Shown here: in pieces, positions 9,723 to 23,977 of the stretch
Numbering within the stretch: position 1 is the stretch's first letter
Layout: each line of letters begins with the position of its first letter
DNA from: Choanephora cucurbitarum
Lineage: Eukaryota; Mucoromycota; Mucoromycetes; Mucorales; Choanephoraceae
Direction: 5' to 3'
Assembly (NCBI GenBank): GCA_025331435.1
Contig: JAIWNI010000167.1
Coordinates: forward strand, 1 to 38,763
Length of the DNA stretch: 38,763 bases
Notes under the pieces: model-generated
What the model was told of the DNA's origin: nothing
The model's database searches: none
The model's input: only the letters and a program-made list of their open reading frames with translations
Position numbers and translations under genes: made by a program

Positions 9723-11553
9723 CTATGTTGTGTCGATAAAGGCTCGGAGACCACAACCTGTATCATCCATTAATATGAAATGAATTTCTTTACATTGCAC
9801 AGTGACAGTCATCTGAGCTGGATTATCAACAGCATCTTGGAACTGGTCTTGAGTAGCAGTAAGCTTCTAGGACTATCAATCGTAAAGTACTTGGTTGCTC
9901 TCTCATCAGAAACCTTAAAGAAAAACTTAGATATACCTTGAAACCAAATACCCTCTATACCTAACAAATGCAGTATGGCGCCCGACAGATCAAACATCAG
10001 GTTAGTGTTCTTCTTTCTCACCAGACCGCTAGATGCTTCAATCAACCGTGGATATGCGATGCCTAGCATTCTGAGTTTAGGGAATTGCTCTATTATTCGC
10101 TGCAATGCAATAGGCGCAAACGCACATCTTCTGAGTGTCAACATCTGTAGTGGGCTCTGGAGGTCGCTTTCAATCTCTTGCTCCAATAAATTCGTAGCGG
10201 TTAATTGCAATATTTAAGTTTAGGACATAGAATACATATCTGTTTAAGATAGCATTTAGGTGCAGTCCTCCGGCTTGACATCTTCATTCCTTACTCTCAA
10301 AGGAGCAAGCGATTCTGGCCCCATTGAGAAGATAGTCAAGTCGGTCACTATTTGACTTATTCTCTTAGCTTTTTCACTGAATTGGCTAATGAATTTGGAT
10401 TCAAATGCAGCTGACATTTGAACATGAGAGTTGTGCCTTCTGCCGGACTTAGAGTATACCATATGGAGCTCCTTCAAAGTAATAGCAGATCCTAGCTGAT
10501 AATCTGCTCGAAACTGTACTTCAAAAGTCCCTTGTGTTAACGATTTTTGTAGACCTATAAGTAGGCTATCTAAATTCTTGAAATTGGTGTCGCGAATATT
10601 AAAATTCTCAAGCTTGGATAGAAAGGTAATAGCTTTTTGAACAGAAGCTTCTGAAAGAGATGGTTGTATCTCCTCATACTGAGAGATGTATTCGCATTTT
10701 TCTGTACAGCTGATTTGAAGCTCTTTCAAACTAGGATATTTGTGGACAATGTAATCAAAAATGGCTCCAGATCCAAGTGCAGTACTGACATTCAGTACTT
10801 GTATCTTGGTATTTGGCTTGTTGTGAAGCACATCATGATCGAATTGAACTGATATTGATCGGGGGAAAAAAGCCGAAGACTGAGCTTTTTTAAGCTTGGC
10901 AGTTGGTTGATTATCTTGTCCAGTTCATTTAATCCACTTGATTCATAGCGCTGATAAATCAGTTTCTCTACGTTTTCGAATAAACTTAGTCTGCTGACCA
11001 TTTTATCATATCTTTCCTTATGGTTTCCTAGTTTTGGCACAAAATAGTCGCATAACATGATGTCATTCACTTTATCATGCATGGTTGTGATGGCCTCAAA
11101 ATAGTATGCGACTTCATGATCGTTTTGTGGATAAGGAAGTTCGATTAAATTTTTCCAGTGGCCCATCTTCCATTGTTTCCATCAACATTTCCCAAAAGAA
11201 AATCGATGTCACTTCCATTCGAATGCAACGCAATCTAGGTGTGTATTTAGCCAGCTTCGAGATTACTTCAGCCATATAATAGTCATCTTCATCTGAAAGG
11301 CCGTCTATATAATTATCTTCATATATATACAGTATACTGATTTACAAACAAGCTGTCCAATATCAGACGGTGATTCAGATAGCGCGTCAATAAGTAAATC
11401 CATCTGTTCGCTTGAGTATACTTCTATGTCTTTATAGATAGCTCTTTGAGCAACCTTCTTCCAGAAAGAGCAAACTAGTTGACATTGTGTCTGGTCACAC
11501 ACTTTGAGATAGCCAAATATTTGTTCTAATATTTCTTGCGGTAAATTGGTCAT
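9723..11553 (-). pseudogene. F-box/LRR protein gene with several frame breaks
   Basis: Exon 1 (11553-11346) encodes a clear F-box: LPQEILEQIFGYLKVCDQTQ, then LVCSFWKKVA. A short intron (11305-11345) is followed by LRR-like sequence down to a stop at 9723-9725. The downstream reading changes frame at about 11150-11154 (A5 run), 10861-10871 (C5/T6 run), 10250 (after KPEDC), 10208 (PKLKY to LQLTATN) and 9870-9880 (FTIDS to LTATQDQ). LRR-type pieces such as FPKLRMLGI and YPSLKELQIS remain readable across the breaks. F-box proteins recruit substrates to SCF ubiquitin ligases. With about five breaks in 1.8 kb this is either a decaying copy or a badly called one. Real decay is my slight preference. 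Confidence 0.7.
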
Positions 11554-12427
11554 CTATTTCTTGATTTCAATATTCGAAAGGAAAAGAGAAGAAAAAATCA
11601 AGTTGGATGCATCGGCTTTTTCTATTCTTCGCGTTCTTCAGTTCTAGTCAAAGCCTAATTGGGCAAAAAAGAAAACTTGGTCTTTTCCCTCAATCATGCT
11701 TTTGAAAACTCTCAATACCATAATACAAGAAAAGTATTGGTGCTGCTTTTTTTCTTATAGATACGGATAACATGCATTTGTTGGATACTCTTGCATCTTT
11801 CAAGAAACAAAAGTCATAGAAACAAATGAGATAGAATGGTTTCATTGACTTCCTCCCTTTTCCTGGCTCTTACTACAAGCCAGAAAGAGCTGTAATTGAA
11901 CTTGAATTTCGAATCAATATAATCTTCTTCTACTATCAAGTGCAGCTTTCATTTATCTGTTGGTTTTCTTCACATCATACAGCAGGCTGTCAAGGCTTCT
12001 TCGCTTTAAGTGTTACGAGCTGCCAAAAAGCAAGTTGATGTTCTAATGGCAAAGCGTTAGTTCAATGCAGATTCTTTTTCTTTAGTACAACACATTTCGA
12101 AGTTCGCTCAAAGCCTGATGGATAAAAGCTGAAGCATGCAAATCAACAGTGGCTGTGATATTCATCTAAGCAATCAGTTATGCTCACACTTTAAGATTTA
12201 CGTTTCAAGCGACGTTCTTGTAGCACCCAAAAACTCTTTGTGATACTGAAGGAAACAGGTCAGTATAAAAAGCTTTTCTTGCCCTTTTTTTTCAGTTTAC
12301 AGCAATTAAAAGCGAGTCATTTTTTTCTTTTTTTTTTTCTTTGAAGAAAGACAGCGACCAGCAGGTCGAATACTGGTTGAGATTTCAGTCTACTAACACA
12401 CATTCAAAGTCATTTCCAAACGATCTC
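11554..12427. other. Divergent intergenic region between F-box and SZT2 genes
   Basis: 874 bp of AT-rich sequence with T and CT tracts close to the SZT2 start (12280-12340), typical of fungal promoters. No gene, tRNA or repeat was found. Confidence 0.4.
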
Positions 12428-15400
12428 ATGACTCATTCAGAAAACAAACTCATCACCGATACAAAAGTAATAGAACTTTCTTGCAAAGAGAAACAATTAA
12501 GGCCTAACTTTTCTGTCTTTTTTTTTCTCTCTTCCTTCTTATTCATATCAGAAAATTGTTGAAGCTCGAACAGCTGTCTTGCTGGCCAACCGTCACAGTA
12601 ATGCTTCACAGAATATGTGGTTCCTGGGGCATATGTTCCGACCTCTTCAAATTGGCAAATACGATGTAAGCTGCATTACTGTTTCCAAAAAAATCTGAGA
12701 CATATCCAATAACGCCATATTAGGAGTTTCAATTACTGCATCTATCGAGCAACATCAAGCCTGTTTGGGAAAGGAAAAAAAAAGAATCTTTACATCAAAC
12801 CGAATCACACATCAAAGCTGGATCTTCTGTCTCAGCAAACAATTCGACGAATACACTTCATTCAGCACTTGCTACAAAAAATGCGGACCACGCCTACATC
12901 TTAACTGGACGCACTCGCATCTTAAATATAGCAAAAGATCATTGTTTGGTGTTTATGATCGACATGAGTTCTAGTTTAGCTACAATTGGAACAGATGATG
13001 GAAGTATCTTGATTGAGAACATATTTGTTGCGTAAGTAGATTGACATCAAATTGAGCCAGAGCTACTTACCAAAACAAAACAAAAATAGGATTGAAAACA
13101 TTCTTCAAGGACTCATTATGCCATATGCTTTGTCTCCTTCTGATACATCCAAACCTATCATAGTAAGTATGGATGGTTTTAAATCATACATTGAAGCAGT
13201 TCATTTACTCTTATGTTTGGTAGATAGATCATACAATAAGAATCACTGTGATCACAGAATGCTCTCAATTTGGATCAAACATGAATGTTATTCCCATTTT
13301 AGCAGAATATCCTACCATGCGCGTCTTAATGCAAAACGCTCAAGTATCAGCAAACAATATACATATTGTATTGAAACAATTAAGAGAGGGAATAGATGCA
13401 TTTGAAAAGACTTGTGTATCTCGAGAAAAAAGTTAATCATGAAACGACTCAAGATGGGATATGAGCTGGATGTTAGAGACAACCATTCTCAATCGATCAC
13501 AGATAGCACAGAAACCAGGTTTAGTTCTGCTGATACTAGCTCAACTTCAACCAATTCGACAAGAAACACATATCCTCGCAAAGCTTCTATAGCCAGCGCA
13601 TTGACATCAAAGCCGTCAATCCATCATCAACATAAAAACCATAAAAATAGTACAAATCTATCAAAGCAATCGCAAAGAAAAAATACCTTGTATAACTCCA
13701 AAAAGACGGCTGTTCCTACTACAGCAAACGCAAATGCTACTCAAAGCCGACCACATATTCATCACAAATCATCGTCATCTGTATCAAGTGCTAGTAAGCC
13801 TCAAGACAGTACCGGAACCAGTCATTCAAAAGATACGTGGGGCGTAGGGAAGACTGGTAGTACGCTCTCTTATATATTGAGAGCCGCCTTGTTTGCGCTT
13901 GAACTATTGCCTGAAGATGCTCAGCCCTCAGTTATTTTGATGACTGATGGTGTAGTAAAATCGAATATTCAGGATGAGGCTATAGTCCAAGAAATGGTCG
14001 CAAAGAATATTGCATGCAACATTGTTCAATTAGGGAAGGATATGAGCTTTTTCCCTGGCCTAAACTTTGGATTCGTACCGGACAATGAAATATTAGAATT
14101 CGTAGCAAGTGCTACTAATGGTACATTTACTTTCTCAGAATATTGCACACCTGTAGTAGACGAATATGATGGTATCAATATAACATTGCCCAACATGTAT
14201 CATCATCAATATCTGTTTAAGGAAACTATCCTTGATTCAAAGTCTTTGCGTAATGCAAAAAGCAAAGACAACAGAGCCAAAACACTCAACAAACCTCAAG
14301 ATAGTTCCGCATCTAGAATTGAAAGAATTTCTACGAGACTGAATGGCACTGATTTGTCTACCATCAATACAGGTTTATTGATGCCTCAATTTGACCGAAA
14401 AGTGTTTCCGTGGGATCCAGTAGCCAAACCGATTGTTGAAGAATCAGGACGGCTCAAATTCAAGGAGTACTTTTTGCCTTCTGAATGTTGGCATTTTATT
14501 CATGCAAGACTGCGACAAGGATTTGTACTTTATTCTATATCATTCACAGATGAGCCAAGACCTAGTAGCTCAAAATCGTCAAGCGCAATTAGCAGACAGC
14601 TGTCTTCTGAAGTACAGCCTACAATCCAAAAGAGACAAACTGTTTCTATTCTACTCGTTCTTCGGTGGCAGCCTAACATTTCAGTTCACTACTCCATAAA
14701 GTCCGTATGGACCTCATCGCTCCATGCCTACCTCAATTCTGTTTCATCCGTGTATGACAATATACCTGAAGAGCCTTATCTTATTAGTGACGAGTCAATG
14801 TTCAGCCATATACGAGCTCCTAAAGTAGATATTATTGTAAAATCATCCTCGACATTTTCACATATGCTGCACAATTGGGATTCTTTCCAAAGAAGGAACC
14901 AAATGATGGCTGTACAAGGCGGAAACATGACTATCGATTTGGCTGGTGCGCCCGGACTGATCAAAGTGGGAAAAATGAAGCGTTTGCTCGAAAGGATAGC
15001 AGAATCAGACACCATGCTTAAGCAGCTGGTTCAGTTTAATTTCTCGGAAAAAAACAACATTTCGATACCACCCAATCAATTCGCTTCCGCCAACATGACT
15101 GAATGGGCCTCCCAACTAAGCTATGTTCAAAAGTTTAGTGCTCATTGGGCGAAGCTTGCAAGATCTGATCTTCATGCTTTCAATATGTGTTGGTATGATG
15201 AGTACACGTTCAATTTAGTATTGGAAACAGAGCAATATGCGTCTACCTTTGACGAGTTACAACAGTTCAACACAGACGAGCCAAGTGAGATACAAACAGA
15301 TTTCAATTATATTTCTACAAAGCTTGAGAAATGGGCAACATTTATAAGTGAAGATCAGCAAGTGTTTATTAAAATACTCAATTTAGACAAAGTTTCTAAA

Positions 15401-18400
15401 ACAGTGAGCAGTCTGGATAGCAACAGGAGAACAAGCCCAGGTTATCCTAATAGCGGATCTCCTAAGCGCCACATCGTTCCTCAGTTTTGCGAAGTGCGGG
15501 TAGTAAAAGAAACAGAAAGATTGTACCAGATACGTATCATGTTTTTTGACACCAATGCCCAATTATGCAAAGACATCACTCAAGAATTGCGCTCATTACT
15601 CGATACACAATCGCAATACCAAAAAACTCTGTCGAATCTTGAAGTCAGAGATCCAAGCAGTGACACATATATCAATTCGATTGAAAATGATAGTGAGAAG
15701 TATACCGAGAGCTCTATAAGCATCAAGGTTTCAAAAAGACCTGTATCAACACTGCTTATTCGCGATAGTATGCACTTTTTACCAGCACTCGATAATGAAA
15801 ATCGACTTTCTAAACCTGTTACAACAAACAATAAGCCTTCATGGTATACCAGTCCAAAAACATCTTTGACTGGAGAGTTCATCGTAAAAAACTACCTCAA
15901 TCGATGCACATGGCATTGGGACAGTCAGGATTTGTATCAAGATAAACATCCTTATACCACATTTCTTACGCCCTTGGTTGACTTGGCTTTTGGTCTTATA
16001 ATGTCATTACGAGCTAGCCAGGTAAATAATTATTTTTGTCCATGTTAAGAATATCTTTTTACTTTTATACTTTTATAGGGTTGGACTCTATTATCATCTA
16101 GCAAATCGTTTGGACATTTTTATAAGGAAGTCACCTCTAGCTATGATAACAATTTTGTTTATTCCTGTCAATATTTTATATGGAAAGACGCTCTCAAGAA
16201 ACGTGTATCTACTGAGCTTTGGTGTGAGCCAATCGTGTCAAGCGATGCAGCTCTCAGACTACACAAAGACTTACAGATCAATATATTCAACAAGGATAGG
16301 CAAATATTTTCGCAGCTGATTACGTTTGATGTGATACATAGCTTTGCATCAAAAATTTCTCCATCAATAAGTGATGCGCTGGCAGCGCACATGCAAACAG
16401 AAGATGAAATGCGAGGTTCAGTCAAATGGATGCAACGAACATCTACGTTTAGCGTCCCCTCCGTATTAAGGAAAAGCAAGCTATTGTTTGCTGAGTTTCC
16501 CTGCCCAGAATATCATCAACATTATCATCCAAAAACGCATCCAGACAACTTTCAAGAATTCAACTCTGCAACCAACTTTAACAGCCAAGAACAGAAGGAG
16601 CAAATTTTTATAGGTACAGACATTTCATCCAATGCGTTGCCCCTAATGAGGGGAAGACGCAACAACATGACGTCTTCCACAAATTCAACGACAGGAACCC
16701 GTTCTAGAACTATTTCAAAGTTTAGTCCAATTGGATCTCCAATGCCTTCATCTCTAAGAACTCCTCCCGTGTGGCAATCAAAGAAGAATACTGAATGTAT
16801 CTGTGCTCGTCCTGACAAATTATTTGCAGCAGAAAAAGATAACATATTAAGACTTCGGTCTGTCTTTAGAGATGTTGCGCTTCTCCATTATTACTTCGAG
16901 CAATCTCTCATAAGCGTGACTGATCGAACCATTTCATTAAACAAATCATCAAATGATGATTTTTGGTCTGAGCTTATGAACAAGTTGTTTAATTCCAACG
17001 AATTGAATATCAATAATTGTACACTGTATGCTGCGCAAAACTTCCGGGACTTGAGATGCTTCATCAAAGTTTTTGATCCATCCATGTTTATAGTAATACT
17101 GATGCCTCGCTTGGATGCTATAGTAAAAGGTTTGCTCAAATTAGAACGCAACGCAAGAGCAGAAAACGAGGCTCTCTCTTTTGAAAGCATAGGTTTAAAC
17201 ATGTTTGAATGCAGAAGACAGATCAGTCATAGTCAGCAAGACTGCACAGTAAATATAACCTTAATGGACCCTCTTATCTACAAAGAATGGTATGAAAGTT
17301 TGAGCAACACGTCTAGGCCAAAATTAGCCTGCGGTCTCAATTCTCCTAGCTCTCCCTTGTCCGATAGAGCGCTTCGTATGATACAAGACATAACCCATAT
17401 ATATTCAAGAAGCTTTGTAAAATCAATATTCACTTGTTTGCTTCATGGTCGTGCGGTCAGTTCAGAAGACTTTACAAAAGTTTTGGAGATATGTGACGAA
17501 ACTAATATTGATATAAACTTGACTGAATATCTCAATGTTCAAACGCTTCTAATACACCAATCTCGCACAAACAAAGAAGAATTGATGCAAGCAAACCAGC
17601 GATTTATTTCTGTACTAGGACATTACTTTGAACCTGTTGTGATTTCTAACAGCAAATGGAACAATGTATACTGCTACCGTCCTCCGTTTGCAAAAACTGG
17701 TCAAAAGCTAGGGTTATCGCTCTCATCAGGCGAAAAACCAAACAATCTTACTGACGTAGTTGTGTATGCTCAAAACCCATTATTTGTTCGTCTAGAGCTT
17801 AGTTTAAAGAAGCCCCATATATCTGGTATAGGGTTTGAGTGTGTCACGCTTCCTGTGAAAAGCTTACCTACTTCATATGGCGGACAAACAGAGGATGGTG
17901 CATCTTTTGACTTTGAGCCTGAATCTATTGGCACTACCTTCTCACCCGTCGATTCTGCAGATGGAACAAGCGCTACATTGCATCTAGTTTGTATGAGTCT
18001 GCCTCAATCAGAGTACGATCTTCCTGACACGATGGTAACACATCAAGCAGCATGTCCTGTAGAAAATATAGTTCATCGGCAGACGTAAGTAGTAAAGAAA
18101 ATATATATAAGGCTGTATGCTAACTGTTTTTCTAAAGAACGTTTCTTGATATAGACAAATCACATCGTGCTAAACTTTCTTCTCTAAGTCAAGACAAACA
18201 AGATGCACTGGTAGAGACCGAAGCAAGGCTAAACTGGCTATTTGCTGAAGAAATAATGCATGGCTTGCTCCGCTCGGGCCCCATTACTCAAAATGTTGTC
18301 AGATATGTTGAAACACAATTGAGAAAGAAGAATCCGTTTGTTGATTTTCCAACAAACACATCCATCCCTCTGGCTTTTGTAAAAAACCAGAAGGAAAGCC

Positions 18401-21400
18401 GTCGAATGTTTCTTGAAGAGCTTGAAAAGTTTAGTAATACACATTACCGACTAATTCGTACAGGAAATTGTTTTTATGCACATGACAATGGTACACTAAA
18501 AAATCTAGAGTATCACAGCAACAATGACCTACTTTCAAACGATGACACCAAGAGCGATTGTAACTCTCTTTTTGATGGTGAAGGTCTCAACATCACTACC
18601 AAACCAGATGCTGATGAAGCTCTCACAAAGTTGTATGAAAGCGAAGAGCAAGAGGATGACGAATTTTGTCAAGGCCTTGGTATAAGTATACTAGAATCGG
18701 AACTTTCTGGGGACATTAATAATCATGATGAGAAAGAGGGTGTCAATGAATCGCAACTTTACTGGTTGCTGCTTATTCCTCAAGCACAAAATGTTCAGAT
18801 GTATTTTTACTCCAAGATGCAACAGTTTGTAGATCGCTCTGAAATTATCCGTATTACTAAATCGATGGTGAACGATGTGATAAATAAAACAAACAAGCTC
18901 TCGCTCTTGCAATCACTAAACGACACTCGATTATGCAGGTAAACATAGGCAAGAAAAACTACACTACTGATTACGTGCTCACTTCAAATTGTGTTATGTA
19001 GTAAATATCTCCTACCATCTGTAGATGAAGATGAGTCACTTTATTCCTCTTGCGAAGAATCAAGCGAAGAGGAGAACTTTTCATATGATTCCGTCGCCAG
19101 CAACAACAACCTTGTTGAGATGCTGTCTACATCAGGTGAAGAAAATGTCCTGAATCCTCCAAAGAAATTTGCTCCTGGCCAATTTAGCTGTGATGTAGTT
19201 TATATAAAGCGATTTCCACTTCATTGGAGAATATCACCAAATGCAGCTTATAATAAGCTAATGACAGACACGCTTCCGCCATTCCTTGTCAGGAATAAGC
19301 CTGGCATGTTTGTCTGCTCGCATGGAAATTCTGTCCTTTATTTCTTTTTATACGAAGCAAATGCTAACTTGCAACAAAACGCTAATACTCTCTCTGAGCA
19401 AAACGGCCAGTCCCACATAAGCAACTTAAACAACCACGATGAAAATCCAGTTCCCGTCAACCCAGAGTCTCCCTACGGCTCATCTGTCATCAATAGCAAT
19501 GTTCATGACAACGACGTACTGGGAACGTCTCAAAATACAAGAGCACGCTATTCATCACATACTTACAGCAAGCCTTCGCCGCAAGGTAGTATGGCAAGTC
19601 AGCAAATTAGCCCCAGCCATAGCCCTAGTGTAAATGAAATAAGTGCTTCTGCCTCTTCTCCCATCAGTGGAAGAAGACATAATTCAAGGCACTATGAAAT
19701 TAGGGAATTAGTATTAGAAGTACATGGTGTAAAAGTAGATTACTATATTGTTGATGGTCTTGTTGACATGATTGATTCCCGCATAACATCAGAAATCACA
19801 TTGAAAGAAGTTCAACAGTTCTTGATGCGCAATCCTGGCTCTCGCCTTTCACGCGCAGACATCAACTTTATTATGCCAGTCGAAAAAGAACCCTCTTTCC
19901 GCCACAAACTAAAGATTCCATCGCTTATAAACAATACTGCACACTTTTTAAAGATATTGAAGAAGAACATACTTTCCGAGGCATCAATACATCCATTACA
20001 TTCAAGCTATGCACCTTTGTTTGTCAAGCGTCATCATGAGATGAGATATAGTCGCCTAGATGAATCAGACTATAACAGAACTTTCTATGAAAACGGACAG
20101 CGACTACCATTTGAGGACTGGGCTCTTACAGATTTACTGTTTTACTATAATTATTTGAGCCGAGCACCCGGGACATACATGCCTTTTGAACAAAGAATAG
20201 GAGAAGGTGTGGCGGGTATCTGCTTGTCAGTATTGGATGACAGCGACATTGCCTACAGCAAAATAACATCTAGTTATCCTGTACTTGGAACTAACTGTCA
20301 AAGCAGTCAAATTGATTTTATAGCTATTCAACAGTGCTTAACTTCTGACTTTGAAGACACAAAAGTTGACAGCAAGCTTGTATTGGCAATCGATATTTGG
20401 TCATATTGTAAGATAGAGTTGGCATATATCTATCATCATGTGCAAAAAGCATTGAAGCAAAGTGTATGCGATTATATAATTGAAAGTACTATATCCAACA
20501 GCGCGCATTTTTCTAGACATCAACAAGAGCTAGGAGGTTTTGATTTTCTAGCCAAGACCATCCTCTATACACTAGATATAGCCACCGAATGGCAAAGTTC
20601 GACAGCAAAAAAGATATCTCATGGTATTCAATTGGCTCCATGGTACTTTGAAAACATTTTGGCACAACTTAGGACAGAGCTTGTAGAGATTCATCCATCA
20701 TTAGATCCTATCATTGCCAAAGCTGAAATAACTACAAAAGTGTTCATGGACGAAGCCCAAGAGCAAATCCCCAACTATGTCTTGGAGTTCGATTATACAG
20801 GAAGCGTAGGTCTCTTCCAAGAAAATAATGACGATATTTCTATGAGTCAAACATTTTCATTACCAAAAAGTCTAAGCAAACGCATTGCCCAAAATAAGAC
20901 TACCAGGAAAAAATCAGCTCATGTTCAAAGTCAATTGTACAATGAAAAAACGAAGAAGGCTGCCAAAAATGAACAATATCTCATTTTTGGAGGAATTCCC
21001 GAACTCCATGGCAAATTTGCAGCTCCTACATTACAAAATGTTCGAAGAGGCAGCATTGATATCTCTGAAGCTCCTAATTTGAATTTGAGAACATATAATC
21101 GTAACTTTGTTTATTATGGTAGCGGTGGCAATATAAATCCTATTGGAGAAGAAGACATACATCCTGCATATTATGCCAGCGACTCACAGAAAAGGGAAGA
21201 CAATGCTAGCCTTCACAGCAGACAAGAGTCGCTTGCTTCAAGTGTATCTAAAGCGTTTCCAAACTACATGCTGAAACAAAAAGTTCATAGTCCAGAACAA
21301 AAGGATGTTCCACATCAGTATAGCTTCATTGTGTTAGTACTGGACTCTTCAAGACTCTCAGTCTATACATACAATTGCTCTGAACAGCTTGTTGACCACG

Positions 21401-23914
21401 TTTACAATTCAACATACAAAATTATCTTTCAGCAAGAAACAAGACACATGGGACTTAATAACATATTACATCAAAAGTTGGGTCTTTTCTGTCACACATC
21501 CGGGATGTCAGAAATATTGTCTCGTCCTTACCAAGAACTAGAACTTACCTCGCCATTTCTACCTATTGTTAACAGTAATGCTTCCTTGGCTCAACACAAC
21601 ATCATCTCGCAAGTTCAAAGTACAATCAACAACAACAATAGATCTTTAGCGTCTCCTAACTTAGCTAATACAATCGGACGACTTGCCCATAACGACTCTA
21701 CTTCTTCCATCCCTATAGTTAACAATATGGAGCGTCGCGGCAGCAATAACACTACTAGCAACAGCAGTAAACAAATAGGATCTATAGCTGACTTCGAGTC
21801 TTTGCAGCGTCTTATCAGAGGCACATCTGAACAAAAAAGCCGCTCTTCAGTCATGCGCAATTATCGAAGTAGCATGGAAAAATCACTGTCTCAAGCATTG
21901 CCTGATAGTTTTGAAAATTCTAAACTGTACACCATGACAAGAACCATTAGCGATCCTGCCTTCATGACTTCTTACTCAATGAATGCAGACAGAGTCCTAA
22001 GAAATGCATGCTCAGAATCGATTGACTACAAAGGAATTGGTTACCACACAGATCATCTCATAAACCATGGAAAGCCTTATTTAGATTCATTCTTAATCCA
22101 ATCAAGGCCGTTAGCGGCACATGAAAAAGCTTTCAAAGTTTATACCAAATGGGCTGGACATTATAAAGAAGTTGACGAAATGATGACTGTTGACGAGCTC
22201 AAACAGATACTAAAAGCATCTCGACTGCTGCATTTTTGTCGTACCCCCGTTAATATTTTCTGAAACTCCACTTGAGCACCTCGATTTGGATACCAAGAAA
22301 CTGTCAGTTAATACTAAGGGAAGCCCAAACCAAGAGATTTTGAGATGGTATGAACAGCTAGCTCAAATCTTCACAAAAGAATATGCTTCCTACTTGGAAA
22401 GCATAGGGATGCACATGATTGTATATGGTCCTTCAAACAACCAAGAGGACGAAGCTAATGCGTACTTATCTCGCTTCATGGTAACCGATAACTGCTTTGT
22501 AAACTCACCCGTAGTATATCTTTTACAAGTGTTTGAAGGTGGATCAATTATGTGCGAAGTTAGACTGACTGGAGTATTTGTTTCTGTTACACTTTATACT
22601 CTTCATCGACGATATGGTGGACTAAAGGATTCTTCTCATTTTCGTCATCAACAAGATGGTATCGAAAGGGAAAGTTTTCAGAGTTTTATGGCCGAATGTG
22701 ATCGATTCAAGCAGCGAATTCATGTAAATTCATTTATCTTTGATTTCCAATTGCGTCAAATTCAGCGAAGTCTGGATAGTATAGAGTCGTTTCCCTCAAG
22801 CCTCAATCTCTTGAATATCATCAAAAACACTATTCACATGTACTATCGACCTCCCACCTATTCTCACAACTGTATGGTCAGTGGCACCTATAGTTTCCCG
22901 TTAATGGAAGAGCCTATACAGGGTTTGATTTCTTGGATGATAAACAATGGTAAAGCATTTGATATGAAGATTTTGAAAGCAAATCAAACCCCTGTCGCGC
23001 TATTTGTCTCTTCTAATGATCTCTCATTCAACGACTACGGTTTAACCGACAAAGGATCCCCTTTTACCTATACGCTAATTATCTTCCCAAAAACACAGAC
23101 GACCAGCGCCAAAGAAAACAATGAAATCATCTCAAATCTAGCGATGAATTCTATGCGAAATAGAGAACAAACTGACGAAGACACAAATGATTGCTCATCG
23201 AGTCTACATTTACAATACTTTATCCTTGTAACATACAATACTAAAGACTACCATAGCTCAGGTAATCAAGATTGAGGATGTAAGCATAAATTGCTGGTTG
23301 AAACTCAAATATTGTTCTTTAGATAAAACTTCAGTACTGGTGCAACATTCAGAAAGCAATTTGATTTTGTCTGCAGAGTTAAAACTTAATTTGACAATGA
23401 AAAAGGTAATCCTAAACGATTAACATCTGCACCATACTCTGTCTGGTACTTATTTTTCATTTAGGTGTTAGATTTATATCAGCGAGAAGTTGACTGGAAT
23501 AAGTTGTATGAGGCTGCTCGTCTTAGTCCTTCAAAAATAGCACCTGAAGAAATCATCCAATTGGTCAACAAATTTGATCCCTTCAATTTAGCCAGCATTG
23601 ATTCAAAATTCGATGAAATCCTTCAACTAAAAGGAATCAATTGGAATAGCGTTTTTGACAACTTGAAGATTTTCTACAGAACGACTTCAGGAGATATATG
23701 GATTGAAGATACAAGACACATCTTGCTGTTCATTCCTGATACCACACTTCCTGTTCTATTTCATTTTACTCATACATCAGATAAGACTTGCACTGCAACC
23801 ATCAACTCAAAACATAGACTAGCAAAAGCACAACAATTAAATGAAAATGAGAAGAACTACATAACAACGTTAGCGACAACATTGGCGTTCTGCATTTGGA
23901 AACATATCTTTTAG
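12428..23914 (+). CDS. SZT2: SZT2-like giant protein (KICSTOR subunit orthologue)
   Basis: Ten exons: 12428-12466, 12552-12665, 12724-13031, 13090-13162, 13224-16021, 16079-18084, 18138-18938, 19002-23261, 23323-23405 and 23465-23914. Phases agree at every junction and total 3,643 residues, close to vertebrate SZT2 (about 3,430). The start is the first in-frame ATG. Family landmarks include a von Willebrand A-like domain with the metal-site motif DMSSS (D131-S135), then ILMTDGVV (about 420) and FGFVPDNEILEFVA, matching SZT2 FGHVPNVELMKFIA. A low-complexity Ser/Thr/His insert (about 250-375) splits this domain. In animals SZT2 tethers GATOR1 to the lysosome to restrain TORC1; that role here is inferred. 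Two single-base frame breaks, an apparently missing A in the run at 13426-13431 and an extra C in the run at 22244-22248, cancel out. Confidence 0.88.
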
Positions 23915-23977
23915 TATTCATTCTCTAGCTTATTTTATTTCAATGGTATAAGATAAATAAATTCACGTCTTGAATCG

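Noticed and set aside
22244..22263. Programmed frameshift at the C5 run in SZT2
   Set aside because: No known precedent in SZT2 and the same kind of slip occurs in unrelated genes nearby, so consensus error is simpler.
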